Below the pieces are notes generated by a model that searched no databases, had not been told where the DNA came from, and saw nothing but the letters and a program-made list of their open reading frames with translations. Positions 52,619 to 63,930 of a stretch of DNA of 64,000 bases are shown in pieces (the first letter of the stretch is position 1; every line of letters starts with the position of its first letter). The stretch comes from Branchiostoma floridae (taxonomy: Eukaryota; Chordata; Leptocardii; Amphioxiformes; Branchiostomatidae), in NCBI RefSeq assembly GCF_000003815.2, contig NC_049989.1, positions 22,781,737 through 22,845,736 of the forward strand, written 5' to 3'. The position numbers and the translations under genes were made by a program.

Positions 52619-55448
52619 CTATGCAGGGACCCCGAACCTGCTGTAGTTACTGGGTGGGGAGTCGTCCTCGTCCAGCCAGCACTTGTACTTGGCACAGATC
52701 ACACAGGTGATCCCAATCAGCACGGCCAGCAGCAGCGAGGGCCAGAACATCACGTGGAAAATCACCATGTTGTCATAGTCCTTCCTCAGCAATACCTCCT
52801 GGGAAAGGGGCACAAAAGGGTCATAGTGAAACATGAGTACCAATTTTTGACATAAAAACATCACATGGAAAATCACCACGTTGTCATGGTCCTTCCTCAA
52901 CAAAACCTCCTGGGAAAGATGCAGAAAAGGATCAGAGTAAAACATGAGAACCAATTTTCTACATGAAAACATCACGTGGAAAATCACCATGTTGTCATAG
53001 TCCTTCCTCAACAAAACCTCCTGGGAGAGATGCAGAAAAGGTTCATAGTGAAACATGAGAACCAATTTTCTACATTAAAACATCACGTGGAAAATCACCA
53101 TGTTGTCATAGTCCTTCCTCAACAATACCTCCTGAAAGGGATGCAGAAAAGGTCCATAGTGAAACATGAGAACCAATTTTCTACATAAAAAGATCACATG
53201 GAAAATCACCATGTTGCCATAGTCCTTCCTCAGCAATACCTCCTGGGAAAGATGTAGAAAAGGTTCATAGTAAAACATGAGAACCAATTTTCTACATTAA
53301 AACATCACGTGGAAAATCACCATGTTGTCATAGTCCTTCCTCAACAAAACCTCCTGGGAGAGATGCAGAAAAGGTTCATAGTGAAACATGAGAACCAATT
53401 TTCTACATTAAAACATCACATGGAAAATCACCATGTTGTCATAGTCCTTCCTCAGCAATACCTCAGGGGAGAGAGGCACAAAAGGTAAAATTTATATATT
53501 AAAACATGAGAACCAATTTTCTACATTAAAACATCACAATGTCATGGAAGATCACCATGTTGTCATAGTCCTTCCTCAACAATACCTCCTGGGAGAGATG
53601 AAAAAAAGGTTCATAGTGAAACATGAGAACCAATTTTCTACATTAAAACATCACGTGGAAAATCACCATGTTGTCATAGTCCTTCCTCAACAATACCTCC
53701 TGGGAGAGATGCAGAAAAGGTTCATAGTGAAACATGAGAACCAATTTTCTACATGAAAACATCACGTGGAAAATCACCATATTGCCATAGTCCTTCCTCA
53801 GAAGAACGTCCTGTGAAAGGGGCAGAAAAGGTTCATAGTGAAACATGAGACCAATTTTCTACATTAAAACATGTCGTGGAAAATCACCATGTTGTCATAG
53901 TCCTTCTTCAAGAGAACCTCCTAGGAAAGGGACACAAAAGGGTCATAGTACAACAGGCAGGGCTCCAAATTCATTTTGGGGATTAGGTGCACTGGGATGA
54001 CGGCTTCTACTTCTAAGTGTCTCTTAAAAATAGTCTACTTAGAGTTATGTATGACTCTTGATATTTTTTTTGAAAATGAGTATCTAAGCTTCAGTAAGGT
54101 ACACATTTTCAGAAAAAGGTATTAATTAGTACATGTAGTGAGGTGAGGTGAGTATGCTAATTTGAATCCTAATTAGAAATCTGATCTGCTGATGTCCTTT
54201 TCCCAACCAGTCAGCTGAATACCCTGGATGTAAACAAAAATGGCAATCATTATGGAAACTGACCAACATTAATCTGGTGTCATCTATCATATAAAGTGCC
54301 AAGGACAGAACATCAGAGGCCTCTGTAAAGAAACCTACATTGGAGAGACCGAGAGATCGCTTAAGACCAGGTTCCTTGAGCACAAACGCAAGAGTTCTAA
54401 AACCTCAAAAATTTACAGAACGTACGTTCTCCTTGCCGGGGTTGTAGAAGCAGCTGTAAGTCTGCCCCACTTGTCCGTAGTTGTTCTCAAACCAGCTCAC
54501 AGAGTCCACGTTCAACTCCCAGCTTCGGCTACAGCTGTGGTAGGAGCACTGGGGGAATAAACGAACAAACAAACATCATCAAGTGTTACCCAGGAAAAAA
54601 CTCACCAAGTACCAACCAACCAAGCAAAGCACTCATCACCATCATCATCCTGTCGTACAGGATACAAGGATGAACATGGTTCTCTCTTCCTCCATCCATC
54701 CCTATCCGCCATAGTCTTGAGCAGATCTTCCCCTGAACTGCAAGTGTCTTTGCAAAATTAGTGTAGATAGGTCAGCAAAGCACTGCTCACCTCCAATTTC
54801 CAGCTTTGAATTCTTTTCTGTCCCACTCATTGTTTCATTTGCTTTTTGTCGTTAAATTTTAAGCATATGAAAATACGTTTTCATCACTTTTATGTGGGAT
54901 GTATTTTTTGTGGATGGCCCTGTCGCTTTTGTTGTTTTCCAACAAGCGAATTTCCGTCCCAGGATGGAAGGACAGGTCCAGTTCCAACCAGACAGCTGTG
55001 AAAAGGTCCCGGTGGAAAACTGGTTTGGACCGGATGTCTGTGAAAAGGTCCCGGTTGGGAATTTGGTGCAACCGGATGGCTGAACATGGTGAAAAGTTTG
55101 GTTTTTGAAAATTGATTTTTGATGAGTCAAACATCTAAAAGGAAACAAATTAAATCTGCCTGCAATTCATTCATCTTTCATTCAGTCTATCATTTTCTTC
55201 ATTCTTTAATTCATTCATTCATGCAGGCTGAGCCATTTTACAAAAAAAAATCAAATGAAAATTCACAATGATGACATGTTTGTTACCATGCTCCACTGGT
55301 CCAGCTCCCCCTCATCATTATGGAGCATTCCTGTTGCCGTGGCGTTCTGTCTGTCCTGGTACGTCACCATGACAACCAGGCACGGCATCTGGGTGTAGCA
55401 GTTCCGTCCGCAGCTACAGTCCACGTTGTCCTCTACAATTGATTATTC

Positions 55449-55485
<37 letters not shown>

Positions 55486-58400
55486 GTCAATGATTAGGCA
55501 CAGAATTGATTATTGTATTTAATTTTGTATTGATCGGTATTGGCAAGCATTATCTAGTTGGTGTCACTGGCCGACCATGGAGACCTGTACAGGGAAGTGG
55601 AGAGATGTGATTGTTACAGGACTACAGTAAACTCTGTATCCAAGGTAATGTAATTAATTGTGGTAAAAGATATAAAGTACAACGGTAGTCTGTCCATACA
55701 GTATCACTAAATTTTTCTTTCAAAATCCGAGCTGAGTTGAGCGTCCTTTCTTGCCCAAAAGGGAAATTAACGATTCTTCAATTTGTTTGAAACTTTTAAT
55801 CTTTATTCATAAGAAATTCAAATCCACAAGTGTCAGCAATCATGTTGCCACAACATAGACAATGCAGACCACGGTACAGGTTGGCTCGTGCTATAGTCAC
55901 CATTGACCACGGTACAAGTGGTACGTTCTATATATGGTATTTACCATAGTCAGAACTGACCATGGTACAGGTGGTAGGTTTGAAGGCGTGCCCGTAGATG
56001 GTACTTACCATAGTCAGCACTGACCACGGTACAGGTGGTATGTTCTATGGTACTTACCATAGTCAGCACTGACCACGGTACAGGAGGTATGTTCTATGGT
56101 ACTCACCATTGTCAGAACTGTCCATGGTACATGTGATATGTTCTATGGTACTTACCATAGTTAGCACTGACCACGGTACAGGTGGTATGTTCTATGGTAC
56201 TTACCATAGTCAGCACTGACCGCGTACAGGTGGTGGATTCTATGGTACTTACCATAGTCAGAACTGACCACGGTACAGGTGGTATGTTTTATGGTACTTA
56301 CCATAGTCAGCACTGACCACAGTACATGTGATGGATTCTATGGTACTTACCATAGTCAGAACTGACCATGGTACATGTGGTCCTATGGTACTTACCATAG
56401 TCAGCACTGACCACGGTACAGGTGGTATGTTCTATGGTACTTACCATAGTCAGCACTGACCACAGTACATGTGATGGATTCTATGGTACTTACCAGCGTT
56501 CCCGCCAGGCATACGTCTTTACGTCTTTGGACGCATTTTTTTCTGGAAAGACGCACTCGGCTCAGCTGAATGCGTCCATAAAAAAATATGAAAGAAAGGC
56601 TGACCTGTACCACCAGTGTACAAAATGTATCTGGAATCTTTTTAAAAATCTGTCTTTATAGGAAGGAATCCTACCTTTACAATTTATACTTCAAATTCTT
56701 CACTTTCCGGTCATCCTAGTAGTCTGGGCATGGGGCGGAGCGCGGCACGCTTTACAACTAGCGGACCCATGTGCGACACACCCAGCCACGCGCCAGTCTG
56801 AGCTGTCCGTTGCGCAATGTAATTTTTTGTAGTCCGTGAAATACGTCTGACAGTCAGCATTCTTTAACACTCGAAGAGATCTTATGCAGATTTTATATTC
56901 TGATTAATAACATGATACTTACTTGTCCTCAGTTTCACGTATTTGTTAAAGATTTGTGGGTAATACTAGTATTGAACAAGCAAACTGCTCTGCGCGAGTG
57001 CTGCACATCTCAACAAAAGTTCTCACACTGTGGGCAGTTGATTCGCAGTCGGTATCTTTGACAACAGGCCGCTAGCGCCAAGCAGTCTAGATTGGCCACC
57101 AGGTCCAAATCCAATCATCTTAATAACCAATCAGCGTTTGATAAATGTAATGTTGCACTCTGTTATTGGTCACCGGAAAAAAACAAAAGTTACCGAGTAT
57201 TAGCGCACGTGACGTTGGTAGCCGCCCGTGTCGTCTGGCAACTTGAGTTTCTTCCCTAGCTGCTAACAAAAAACGGTGCACGGTAAATAAGTGAAGAATC
57301 CAAAACTATACACTTTATTTCTTATTTACAAAATTTCTTTTATTTCAAAAAGACAAAATTTGCGGCAGAAAAGGGGCCGCAATATTGTTGTCAAGCGTCG
57401 ATCGAGTCGGCTGTGCACTCCGTGGCACATGTAACAGCACGCCCCCCTCCCCAGACGGACCGTCGATCGCAGCGCCGTCTTTCTGGCTACTGCTTCAAGG
57501 TTACACCGGCAATGATCACTGCCAAAGAGGCAGCAGATCGTCCTCCTCGAGTAATGTATAACGTTCTTGATCTATTTAAAAAGAAATCCAGCCAAAGATT
57601 TCACGCCGAAAACGGGGTTACCTGAGGTCGCAGGAACAAACGCACGCTCGTGGAAAATGACGGCAAGGCCTTGTAAAACCCCACCGATTCAAAAAATTTG
57701 ACTAAAATCATCGGGCAAAATAGAAAAAAGACACAAAGTGTGATGGCGCCATTATTTTATCGTCTCGGAAAAATTTTTGATGCGGAAGGGCGCAACATCG
57801 ATCGCACGAGGTAACGTTAGACATTTTTTTTTTCAATGACGGAAAATAATTAGCAGAATTTTTTTCACGGGCTGACGGACAGGCAAGGCCGCTAGAGCCC
57901 TGTTTCGAAGCATCAAAAATCCAAAATTTTCATATAGATATGTCTGGACAAATAATACCCGGGTCAGATCACGGAAGGCTGATTCCCTGTGCTTACAGTT
58001 GTTTTTAATATAACGTATTTTGATGAAGAGGGTGGTCGTCGATAACTGAAAATGGGAGTAAAAGAGGCAACCGACATCCAATCTCAAGTGCATGATTATC
58101 CTCTCAAATTGCAGGAAATTGTGTTCTAGAGGGTTTGAAAATCCAAATTTTCCCGGGGGAGCATGCCCCCGGACCCCCCTAGAATGCGAGCGCCTGCGGC
58201 GCTCGTCTCGCGCCTCCGGCGCTCATTACGCCCCTCCCAAATATTTGGACGCATACTTTCAAAAACCTGGTGGGAACGCTGGTACTTACCATAGTCAGCA
58301 ATGACCACATTACAGGTGGTGTGTTCTGTGGTACTTACCATAGTCTGAAGCACTGACCACGGTACAGGTGGTATCATCATTTCTATGGTACTTACCATAG

Positions 58401-58576
58401 TTAGCACTGACCACGGTACAGGAGGTAGGCATAAAGGCTTGCCCGTAGATGGCGGGTTTGACAATGAGGATGCCCAGCATGATGATGAGAGCTATGGCCA
58501 GGATCATCCCAGAACACAGCATCTTCCTGCAGACCGAGTGTTTCCGCTCGGGGGTCATGTTCTCACAACAACCCAT
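52619..58576 (-). CDS. KCNMB-like: BK (calcium-activated potassium) channel beta-subunit-like protein A
   Basis: Four exons (58396-58576, 55287-55432, 54426-54548, 52619-52798) join in frame to 210 codons including the stop, i.e. 209 aa, close to the ~210 aa of vertebrate KCNMB4. The protein has two membrane segments (MILAIALIIMLGILIV near 24-39; FWPSLLLAVLIGITCVICA near 169-187). Between them lies an extracellular loop with conserved cysteines (CSCGRNC, CLVVMVTY, CSYHSCSR, TYSCFYNPG). LLRKDYDNMVIFHVMFWP before the second segment is typical of the family. A sequon (NAT) lies in the loop. The C-terminal tail is acidic (WLDEDDSPP). Family role: tunes Ca2+ and voltage gating of the Slo1 pore. 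Borders of exons 1 and 4 are embedded in repeat arrays; a hAT-like element sits in intron 1 and another right after the stop. Confidence 0.9.
52740..53930 (-). repeat. Eleven ~110-bp units over the acceptor of the channel gene's last exon
   Basis: The functional junction (52798/52799) is the first of about eleven units. 'ttgtcatagtccttcctca' or close variants recur at about 52,773, 52,884, 52,992, 53,104, 53,216, 53,328, 53,438, 53,560, 53,668, 53,782 and 53,893. On the minus strand nearly all units keep a pyrimidine tract, an AG, and codons EVLLRKDYDNMVIFHVM. The unit then changes to intron with 'gaaaattggttctcatgttt'. Confidence 0.95.
53931..54278. other. Intron sequence with half a hAT-like terminus
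   Basis: 'caggcagggctccaaattca' at 53,955 resembles one end of the element at 61,315-61,663, but no partner end is visible. No exon is seen. Confidence 0.45.
54279..54418 (+). pseudogene. Penelope-like GIY-YIG endonuclease fragment
   Basis: Read on the plus strand from 54,279, the frame gives VIYHIKCQG, then CKETYIGETERS and LKTRFLEHKRKSS. The YIGET...R..L..R..EH pattern is the core of the GIY-YIG endonuclease found at the C-terminus of Penelope-like retroelements. Only about 45 codons remain. It lies a few bases from the donor of exon 54426-54548 on the opposite strand. Confidence 0.75.
54795..54985. repeat. Dispersed repeat, copy 2
   Basis: Counterpart of 3,030-3,200: 'ctgtcccactcattgt', 'gaaaatacg', 'ttttgtggatgg', 'ccaacaagcgaatttccgtc', 'aggacagg'. 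Here it is followed by two short direct repeats 'ctgtgaaaaggtcccggt' at 54,997 and 55,040. Confidence 0.6.
55885..58400 (-). repeat. ~50-bp array over the donor of channel gene exon 1, split by a transposon
   Basis: About twelve units at 55,885-56,493 and two more at 58,282-58,390 lead to the functional donor (58394-58395). Each unit has 'ggtacttaccatagtcagca' and 'ctgaccacggtacaggtggt'. On the minus strand each reads the exon end (CTVVSA-x-Y) followed by GTAAGTACCAT. The copy near 55,980 also keeps more exon ('aaggcgtgcccgtagatgg'). Nearly all potential donors are intact. Confidence 0.95.
56494..58281. mobile_element. hAT-like DNA transposon, 1,788 bp, perfect 8-bp target duplication
   Basis: Termini CAGCGTTCCCGCCAGG and (inverted) CAGCGTTCCCACCAGG. 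Direct repeats GTACTTAC flank it exactly (56,486-56,493; 58,282-58,289). The target is itself the splice-donor string of the array. The interior has no transposase frame that I recognise; a 70-codon open frame at 57,413 is unassigned. Internal 'gggggagcatgcccccggac' and 'cgctagagccctg' suggest nested or related pieces. Confidence 0.93.
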
Positions 58577-58672
58577 GCTGAACAAGCAACTAGATAGGAT
58601 ACGAACAAATTGTGTTGGTAGTTAAAATCGGACCCTGCCATAGTCCCTGACCCTCAAGCATGAGGATGGGAC

Positions 58673-58717
58673 AAGGTAAGGTAAGGTAAGGTAAGGTAAG
58701 GTAAGGTAAGGTAAGTT
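58673..58717 (+). repeat. (GGTAA)n microsatellite
   Basis: Eight or nine perfect GGTAA units just upstream of the start codon of channel gene A. On the plus strand each repeat reads as a splice-donor-like GGTAAG, but the neighbouring gene is on the other strand. Confidence 0.95.
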
Positions 58718-59013
58718 AAAATCATACTACTGATTGCTAAACTTTCTTCCATGAATACTGATGCCTCCTTCAGCAGAAAAAGTGTTGGAAGAATTCAGTA
58801 AAGCATCATCATCAATGTACTAGTCTAGGATTAAAGAACAGGCCATACAAGTTTCAACATTCTGGCAGCGTGTACGCGTGTATTATTATAGGTTTAGTTT
58901 GCAGTTGTTAACTACCTACACAACTTTATAAATAAGTATAGTCTGTATAGTCGTGCTAATTGTATAAATCGCAAGTTCTCCCTTTGTTCTCCACCTGTTA
59001 AGAAAACTTGTTT

Positions 59014-59327
59014 ATGGTGTACTGTGGCCAAATATATGGCGCGCAATTATGGAACTCTGTCAGTGCGGGTGTACTGTCCAAGTGCCGGGTCGCAATTACA
59101 ATATTTGTTTCCGGATCATTATGAATTTGCCACAACGGTGTAGCGCCAGTACAATGTTTGTGTACCATTCGACTGACAGTTTTGAAACAAGGCGAAGGAG
59201 GGTCTGTTATTCCTTTTTACAAAGATTACTATCCTCCAATAATACTATTGTCAATAACTTGCTGCATTCAGACATGTTCTACAGAAATACCTATTTCAGC
59301 CACTGTTATGGCTTATTATACAGGTAG
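59014..59327 (+). pseudogene. Frameshifted LINE reverse-transcriptase tail
   Basis: One frame reads YCGQIYGAQLWNSVSAG and LSKCRVAIT. After a frame change near 59,115 it continues NLPQRCSASTMFVYH, then ETRRRRVCYSFLQRLL and NTIVNNLLHSD. This is the conserved region following the RT domain in non-LTR elements. It lies between the two divergent channel genes. Confidence 0.7.
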
Positions 59328-59330
59328 AGG

Positions 59331-60905
59331 TTTTAATGTATATGTATGTATTTTTTGTATACCTATGGGTTTTTAACCTGAAATAAAGAATAAATAATAA
59401 ATGTCCAGCAATAAACAAACAAACAAACAATAAACATATTACATTCTACTAGTCAAGTGCTTTCAAAATATCCTTGTTGCTACTACGTTGTTGGCTGTTA
59501 TTGTCCCGATAGATGCAAATAAAACCTGTCACACCAGAATCTCCGCCATTTTTCCGCCTCGAGTACTAGTAACAAGATGGCCAAACGCCAAAACATGATG
59601 ATGACATGCTTGCGGCGGCTAGCGTTTTCCCGGCCTGAAAACGTACCTTTTATCCACTCTGCGACGTCCCTATTTGTTCACTGACGAGCTCTAGCACCGG
59701 TGCACCTACACACACGATTCTACCGGCTGTCAAACGCAAACAACTGCGGCAAGACTAGAAAAGCACCCAACAACAAATAATTCGAACAAGATCGGACATG
59801 TACGATTACGTCATACTACGTCACGTCCGGGAAATTATGGGCTCTGCTTGGGCTCTGCATGGGTGTTTTCGATCATACGAAATATTTCCTCTTTCAAGAC
59901 AAAACAAACAAACTAACAAACAAAATTTGAGATACACGTATTTAGCACGAAAAATTAGGTCATAATTTTTTAGCAGAAATGCACGGCTTAAGTCCCGTTT
60001 GGCAAAAGTGGGTTCTTATAAACCCCCTGACACAGCCTCTGTTTCCACCTGTCCGAACTGGTCCAGACTAGCATCATCCAGTGAGGATGAGGAGAGATGC
60101 GGGGATGAGATGACATCAGGTTTAAGGTGAGTGAATTGCTCATAAATAACGTCACATCAACGTCAACTGGAGAAGAGATAGGATATCGTTTCAGGATGGT
60201 TGAAGAAGAGTGATGTCTTACGTATGCTGGAGAGGGCTACAGGAATAAGGACGTTTATATATTATTAATCTCCTTCGCTGGAACTCTCCCTGTCATATGC
60301 AGACTTGCAAAGAGGTATTTGTCTTTGATCAATATTCACCTGAATGCATATCCTTCCATCATCCAACATTTCATCACTTATACTATGGAATTATGTTACT
60401 TATGTTAGTTCACGTTTATCCATAGGGTAACCTAATAATTATCCGTTGTATATAAAAATATTACTATAGGGTATTTGGTGATCGTTATGTCGATAGAAGG
60501 TACTTTCACATTACAATATTTTGAAAATGTAAAATTTGAAACCCACGTCGTTGACCTGAAATCTTTGAACGAATCTAGGTTACCCCACGGATTAAGGTGA
60601 ACTAGCATTAATGGTTTTATCCATCTTTGCAAGAAAATGTTTCACATTTAATAATGGATGCCTGTCCATCATCAGTGCACTGTAGCGTTGTTTCATCGCT
60701 TATAGCATGGAACGCTGATGAAACTAATTAGTCCTTTAGTTAATGTTTTTACATTGACATCTTTGCATGAAGAACGCTTCTACATGGAATGATTTGCACT
60801 GCAAATAATTGTAAATATTTGTATGTGTTACGTTATGTCATGCGTGTACTTTTATGTCCAGGAACTAGATCAGCAGTGTACATTTTACAATTTGTATCAC
60901 AGCTA
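59331..60905. other. Intergenic region between divergent BK-beta-like genes
   Basis: No exon is recognised. The interval between the two start codons (58,576 and 60,906) is about 2.3 kb and contains the GGTAA repeat and a LINE remnant. An AG after 'tttgtatcac' at 60,899-60,900, just before the start codon of gene B, could be the acceptor of a 5' untranslated exon. Confidence 0.45.
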
Positions 60906-63197
60906 ATGGACAAGATAAAGCCCCTCAAAGCGTCTCTCACAATGCCTGACTCCTGGGAAGTGGTCCAGAAGTGCGCCGGTTTCGTGGTGGTGATCTCAGC
61001 GGCTGCGCTCATCCTGACGGGCGCTCTGGTCGTGCATCCCATGCTGGAAAATTCCACCCTGTCGTATCGTCCAACTGTCTGCAAAACGTCCTACAGTTAC
61101 AAGTCTGGTCAGTAAATAATTCATTTGTGATGCTTATCACCTTTGCTAGCCTGGGTACCATTCTCCGTTGGTCGGCTTTGAGCTGCTTTACCTGGCCCAG
61201 TGCTAAGGCACCGACCAGCTTCTGTCAGTCTGTCTGATTAGCTGCCCTTCGAGATTTGGCAGACAGAGCTTGTAGCCGGCCTTTGGAGTTTACGCCGCCA
61301 GCAGAAACCTAACCAGGGCTCGAAATACTGGGGTTTTGTGCACCCAGGTGCACCCAAAATTGGAGCTGTGCACCCAAATATTTTCTGTGGGTGCACAGGG
61401 TGCACCTAAATATATTCTTAGGTTTCTGTATGTAAAGATATTGTAGTATACGTATACATCATATTCTTGACATTTAAGTGTTAGAAAGATAATAAAAATG
61501 TCTGTCATGGTACTTCTTTAAGAATTTGATGGCTTGTAATTAAGTTTTATCATTAGGTTATAACTTAAATTTAAGTGGTGCACCCAAAAATTTTTTGGTG
61601 CACCCACTTTTCTAAGCTGGGTGCACCAGTGCACCTTATCCCAAAAATGAATTTCGAGCCCTGCTAACCAACACTGAAGAACTCCCCTGGACTGCGCTAA
61701 TTAACTGCATGGGCCCGCTACGCCTAAACGCCAAAGAGTATCACGAGCGCCTCGATGGTATGGTACCCAGTAGGGCTGGGTACCGGTACAGCGTACCGGT
61801 AAAAAACCGTTTTTTCTTATTGGACCGGTCCAGAAAAACCGGACCTGAAAAAATTAGGTGGACCGGATGTTGGACCGATTAGAAAATTAACAGGAATAAA
61901 CTGAATTTTATCAGGCATTCAGACGTTTTGGCGTTTGCAGGTGGAAGAAAATAACAAGAGTGAAGTAGAGTAGAGTTTATAGTAATTTCGACCGAGTTTT
62001 ACAGCCAATCGTACAGGTGCAGTTAGCGTTGTAGGATTTTAAAATGGCAGTGCAAGTCTAATGCTCCACTAAACTGATCTCTTTGTAGTGAAATGGACCA
62101 TTGGTATGAGTCATACTGCATCAGGTCCAGGTTCAGGTCCGGACCTGGACCTGATCCTTTGGACCTGAACCGGACCTGGACCTGAATATTCTGTACCGGT
62201 ACCCAGCCCTAGTACCCAGGCTAATCCTTTGCCAGAAGGTTATAGTTTTGGTTGGATGCTCAGCAATGCATATCAATTTGTATTGATCTAAGTTTTACCT
62301 GGATGTCAAGCCTGAATGATATTCCATGATATCGAATATCATCATCGATATCAAATACCATAGTTGTTCTCCAATCCATCTTTATCAACTCTTAACTTGC
62401 ATTTAGCCTTTGGGCAAGGCCAACAAATGGTATTATTGATATCATTTCCTGCATTTTGTCGATCAGGAGGGGAGGCATGTTGGTGCGGGAAGAACTGCAA
62501 GTCTGTGGCACGCTGTCTGGTTGTCATGGTAACGATGAACTCCAGCAGCCCAGCCCTGCTTGTGCAGAGCGAGGAAGTCATGCGCGTCTCGGACAAGGTA
62601 ATTTTGGGAAATTACCTTGTCCCCTATGTTCCGACAGTGTCCCCTTTGTTCTGACTCCCCTATGTTCCAACAACCCTATTTTCTCAGACTTCCGACAGTG
62701 TCCCCTAATTGATCAGCGCTCGCGGCTACGGTTCTTTCCCAGGCCGCTAGCAACATAGCCCCGTAAACCGACTTTAGCCGGCCCGGGGAGATACTGCGTG
62801 AAGGCGTAAACTCCCTTAGCCGGCAAAGTTGTACTCTGATATCCAGGGTACTAATTGTTCCAACAGTGTCCCCTATGTTCCAACAGTGTCCCCTATGTTC
62901 TGTCCCATGTTCTGACACCCCTATGTTCCAATACCTCTATGTTCCGAGTCCGACAGTGTCCCCTATGTTCCTTCAGTTTCCTCTATGTTCTGACTCTGCT
63001 ATGTTCCGACACCCCTAATTCCGACACCCCTGTTCCGAAACCCCTATGCTCCGACACCCCTATGTTGCAACATCTGGTTTGGTAATATTGACTTACATGA
63101 TTGTACAAAAGGAAGTGACAAGTGTAATAGAAGAAAACCCACTACGTCATACAAAGTGTTGTACTGCGTCATCCATTGTAAGCCGCTACTGCAATAG

Positions 63198-63294
<97 letters not shown>

Positions 63295-63930
63295 TATTGC
63301 TGCACATAAGTGCAGTAGGTTGCTATCCACTGTGTATGTATGTAACTAATAGTATGTGTCTAGGGCAGGGTATCGGGAGGTGGAGCCCTCCTAGTCTTTT
63401 ACCTCCCCAGCAGAAGTCAGGTACCCATTTTTACACCGGGGGAAAGTGAGGAAAGTCAAAGTTAAGTGCCCTTCCTTAGAACACAAGATTTGCATCATGA
63501 CAGGACTTGAGCCCAGAATCTCTAACCTCTGGACCTAACTCCCTGTAGTTAAGCCACTCGACCTACAAAATAATTTTAGTCACAAAAGCATCTGATTCAC
63601 TTTTAAATTAGACTCTACCAGGCTTCGTGGATCGGTGGTCTAATTGTAGAAATTGGACAAATAGAATCTATAGTACGTTAGGGGAGTTAGCCGGCCAGAA
63701 GAGTACGTTTCCTCACCACGAAGACTGTGCGGGGTCGCTATGTTCTTTGAAGTCCACTAATCGCTATCTAAGCTATTTTAAATGAGAATTCCCCCTTCCA
63801 CCACCAGTGCTCCCTATACTACTGTCTGCGTGATAAAGACCGCATGGATCGACTTGTGGAGGAGTTTCAGACGGCATATGGACAGCAGGGACAGAAGTAT
63901 CGCTGTCTCTACAACGCTCATGACCCACAG
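60906..63930 (+). CDS. KCNMB-like: BK channel beta-subunit-like protein B, 3' part outside window
   Basis: Exons 60906-61107, 62467-62597 and 63808-63930 join in frame (152 codons) and end at a GT donor, so the last exon is beyond the window. The product starts MDKIKPLKASLTMPDSW and has a first membrane segment (CAGFVVVISAAALILTGALVV). The extracellular loop carries CWCGKNCKSVARCLVVMVTM and CSLYYC...YRCLYNAHDP. Exon order, phases and the 123-nt third exon are the same as in gene A (54426-54548), so the two are paralogs in divergent orientation. A Met further upstream in the same frame (to 60,789) exists, but the sequence before 60,906 looks like untranslated or intron sequence. Confidence 0.85.
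61315..61663. mobile_element. hAT-like MITE (CAGGGCTCGAAAT termini)
   Basis: Termini CAGGGCTCGAAAT and (inverted) ATTTCGAGCCCTG, 349 bp. Subterminal 'gtgcacccaa' repeats occur on both sides in opposite directions. The target duplication is unclear (CTAAC occurs on both sides). Confidence 0.82.
61771..62211. mobile_element. hAT-like MITE (ACCGGT family) with perfect 8-bp target duplication, copy 2
   Basis: Termini TAGGGCTGGGTACCGGTA and its inverse, 441 bp. Direct repeats GTACCCAG flank it (61,763-61,770; 62,212-62,219). It is closely related to 49,710-50,153, including 'accggacctgaaaaaattag' inside. It is inserted in the right end of the older MITE. Confidence 0.93.
62618..63070 (+). repeat. 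Degenerate ~20-bp minisatellite 'cccctatgttccgacagtgt', interrupted
   Basis: Irregular units of 'tcccctatgttccgacagtg' and 'ctatgttctgac' fill 62,618-62,705 and 62,855-63,070. The unrelated insert between them (about 62,708-62,850) is bounded by 'ctaattgat' and 'ctaattgtt', so it may be a small mobile element with a target duplication. It begins about 20 bp after the donor of channel gene B exon 2. Confidence 0.75.
63186..63304. repeat. (AT)n microsatellite bounded by inverted GCAATAGTAT ends
   Basis: About 90 bp of nearly pure AT lies between 'tgcaatagtatatat' and 'atatactattgctgc', an exact inverted pair. The block could extrude as a cruciform. It may be a tiny foldback element whose core has become simple sequence. 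Confidence 0.9.
63395..63575 (-). mobile_element. tRNA-derived SINE (minus strand)
   Basis: On the minus strand, 63,575 down to about 63,510 has an A-box-like 'gtcgagtggcttaac' and a B-box-like 'gggctcaagtcc' at tRNA-like spacing. The body continues to about 63,395 and matches 28,930-29,065. The acceptor stem is not preserved, so this is not a tRNA gene. Confidence 0.65.

Larger units (their letters stand above)
61149..62226. mobile_element. Old MITE (GCCTGGGTACC ends) with two younger elements nested
   Basis: Left end 'tagcctgggtacc' and right end 'gtacccaggcta' are inverted. Removing the two insertions listed separately (61,315-61,663 and 61,771-62,211) would leave about 290 bp, a normal MITE size. 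It lies in intron 1 of channel gene B. Confidence 0.65.

Noticed and set aside
58673-58717. Series of splice donors upstream of channel gene A
   Set aside because: The GGTAAG strings are on the strand opposite to the gene and form a simple 5-bp microsatellite.
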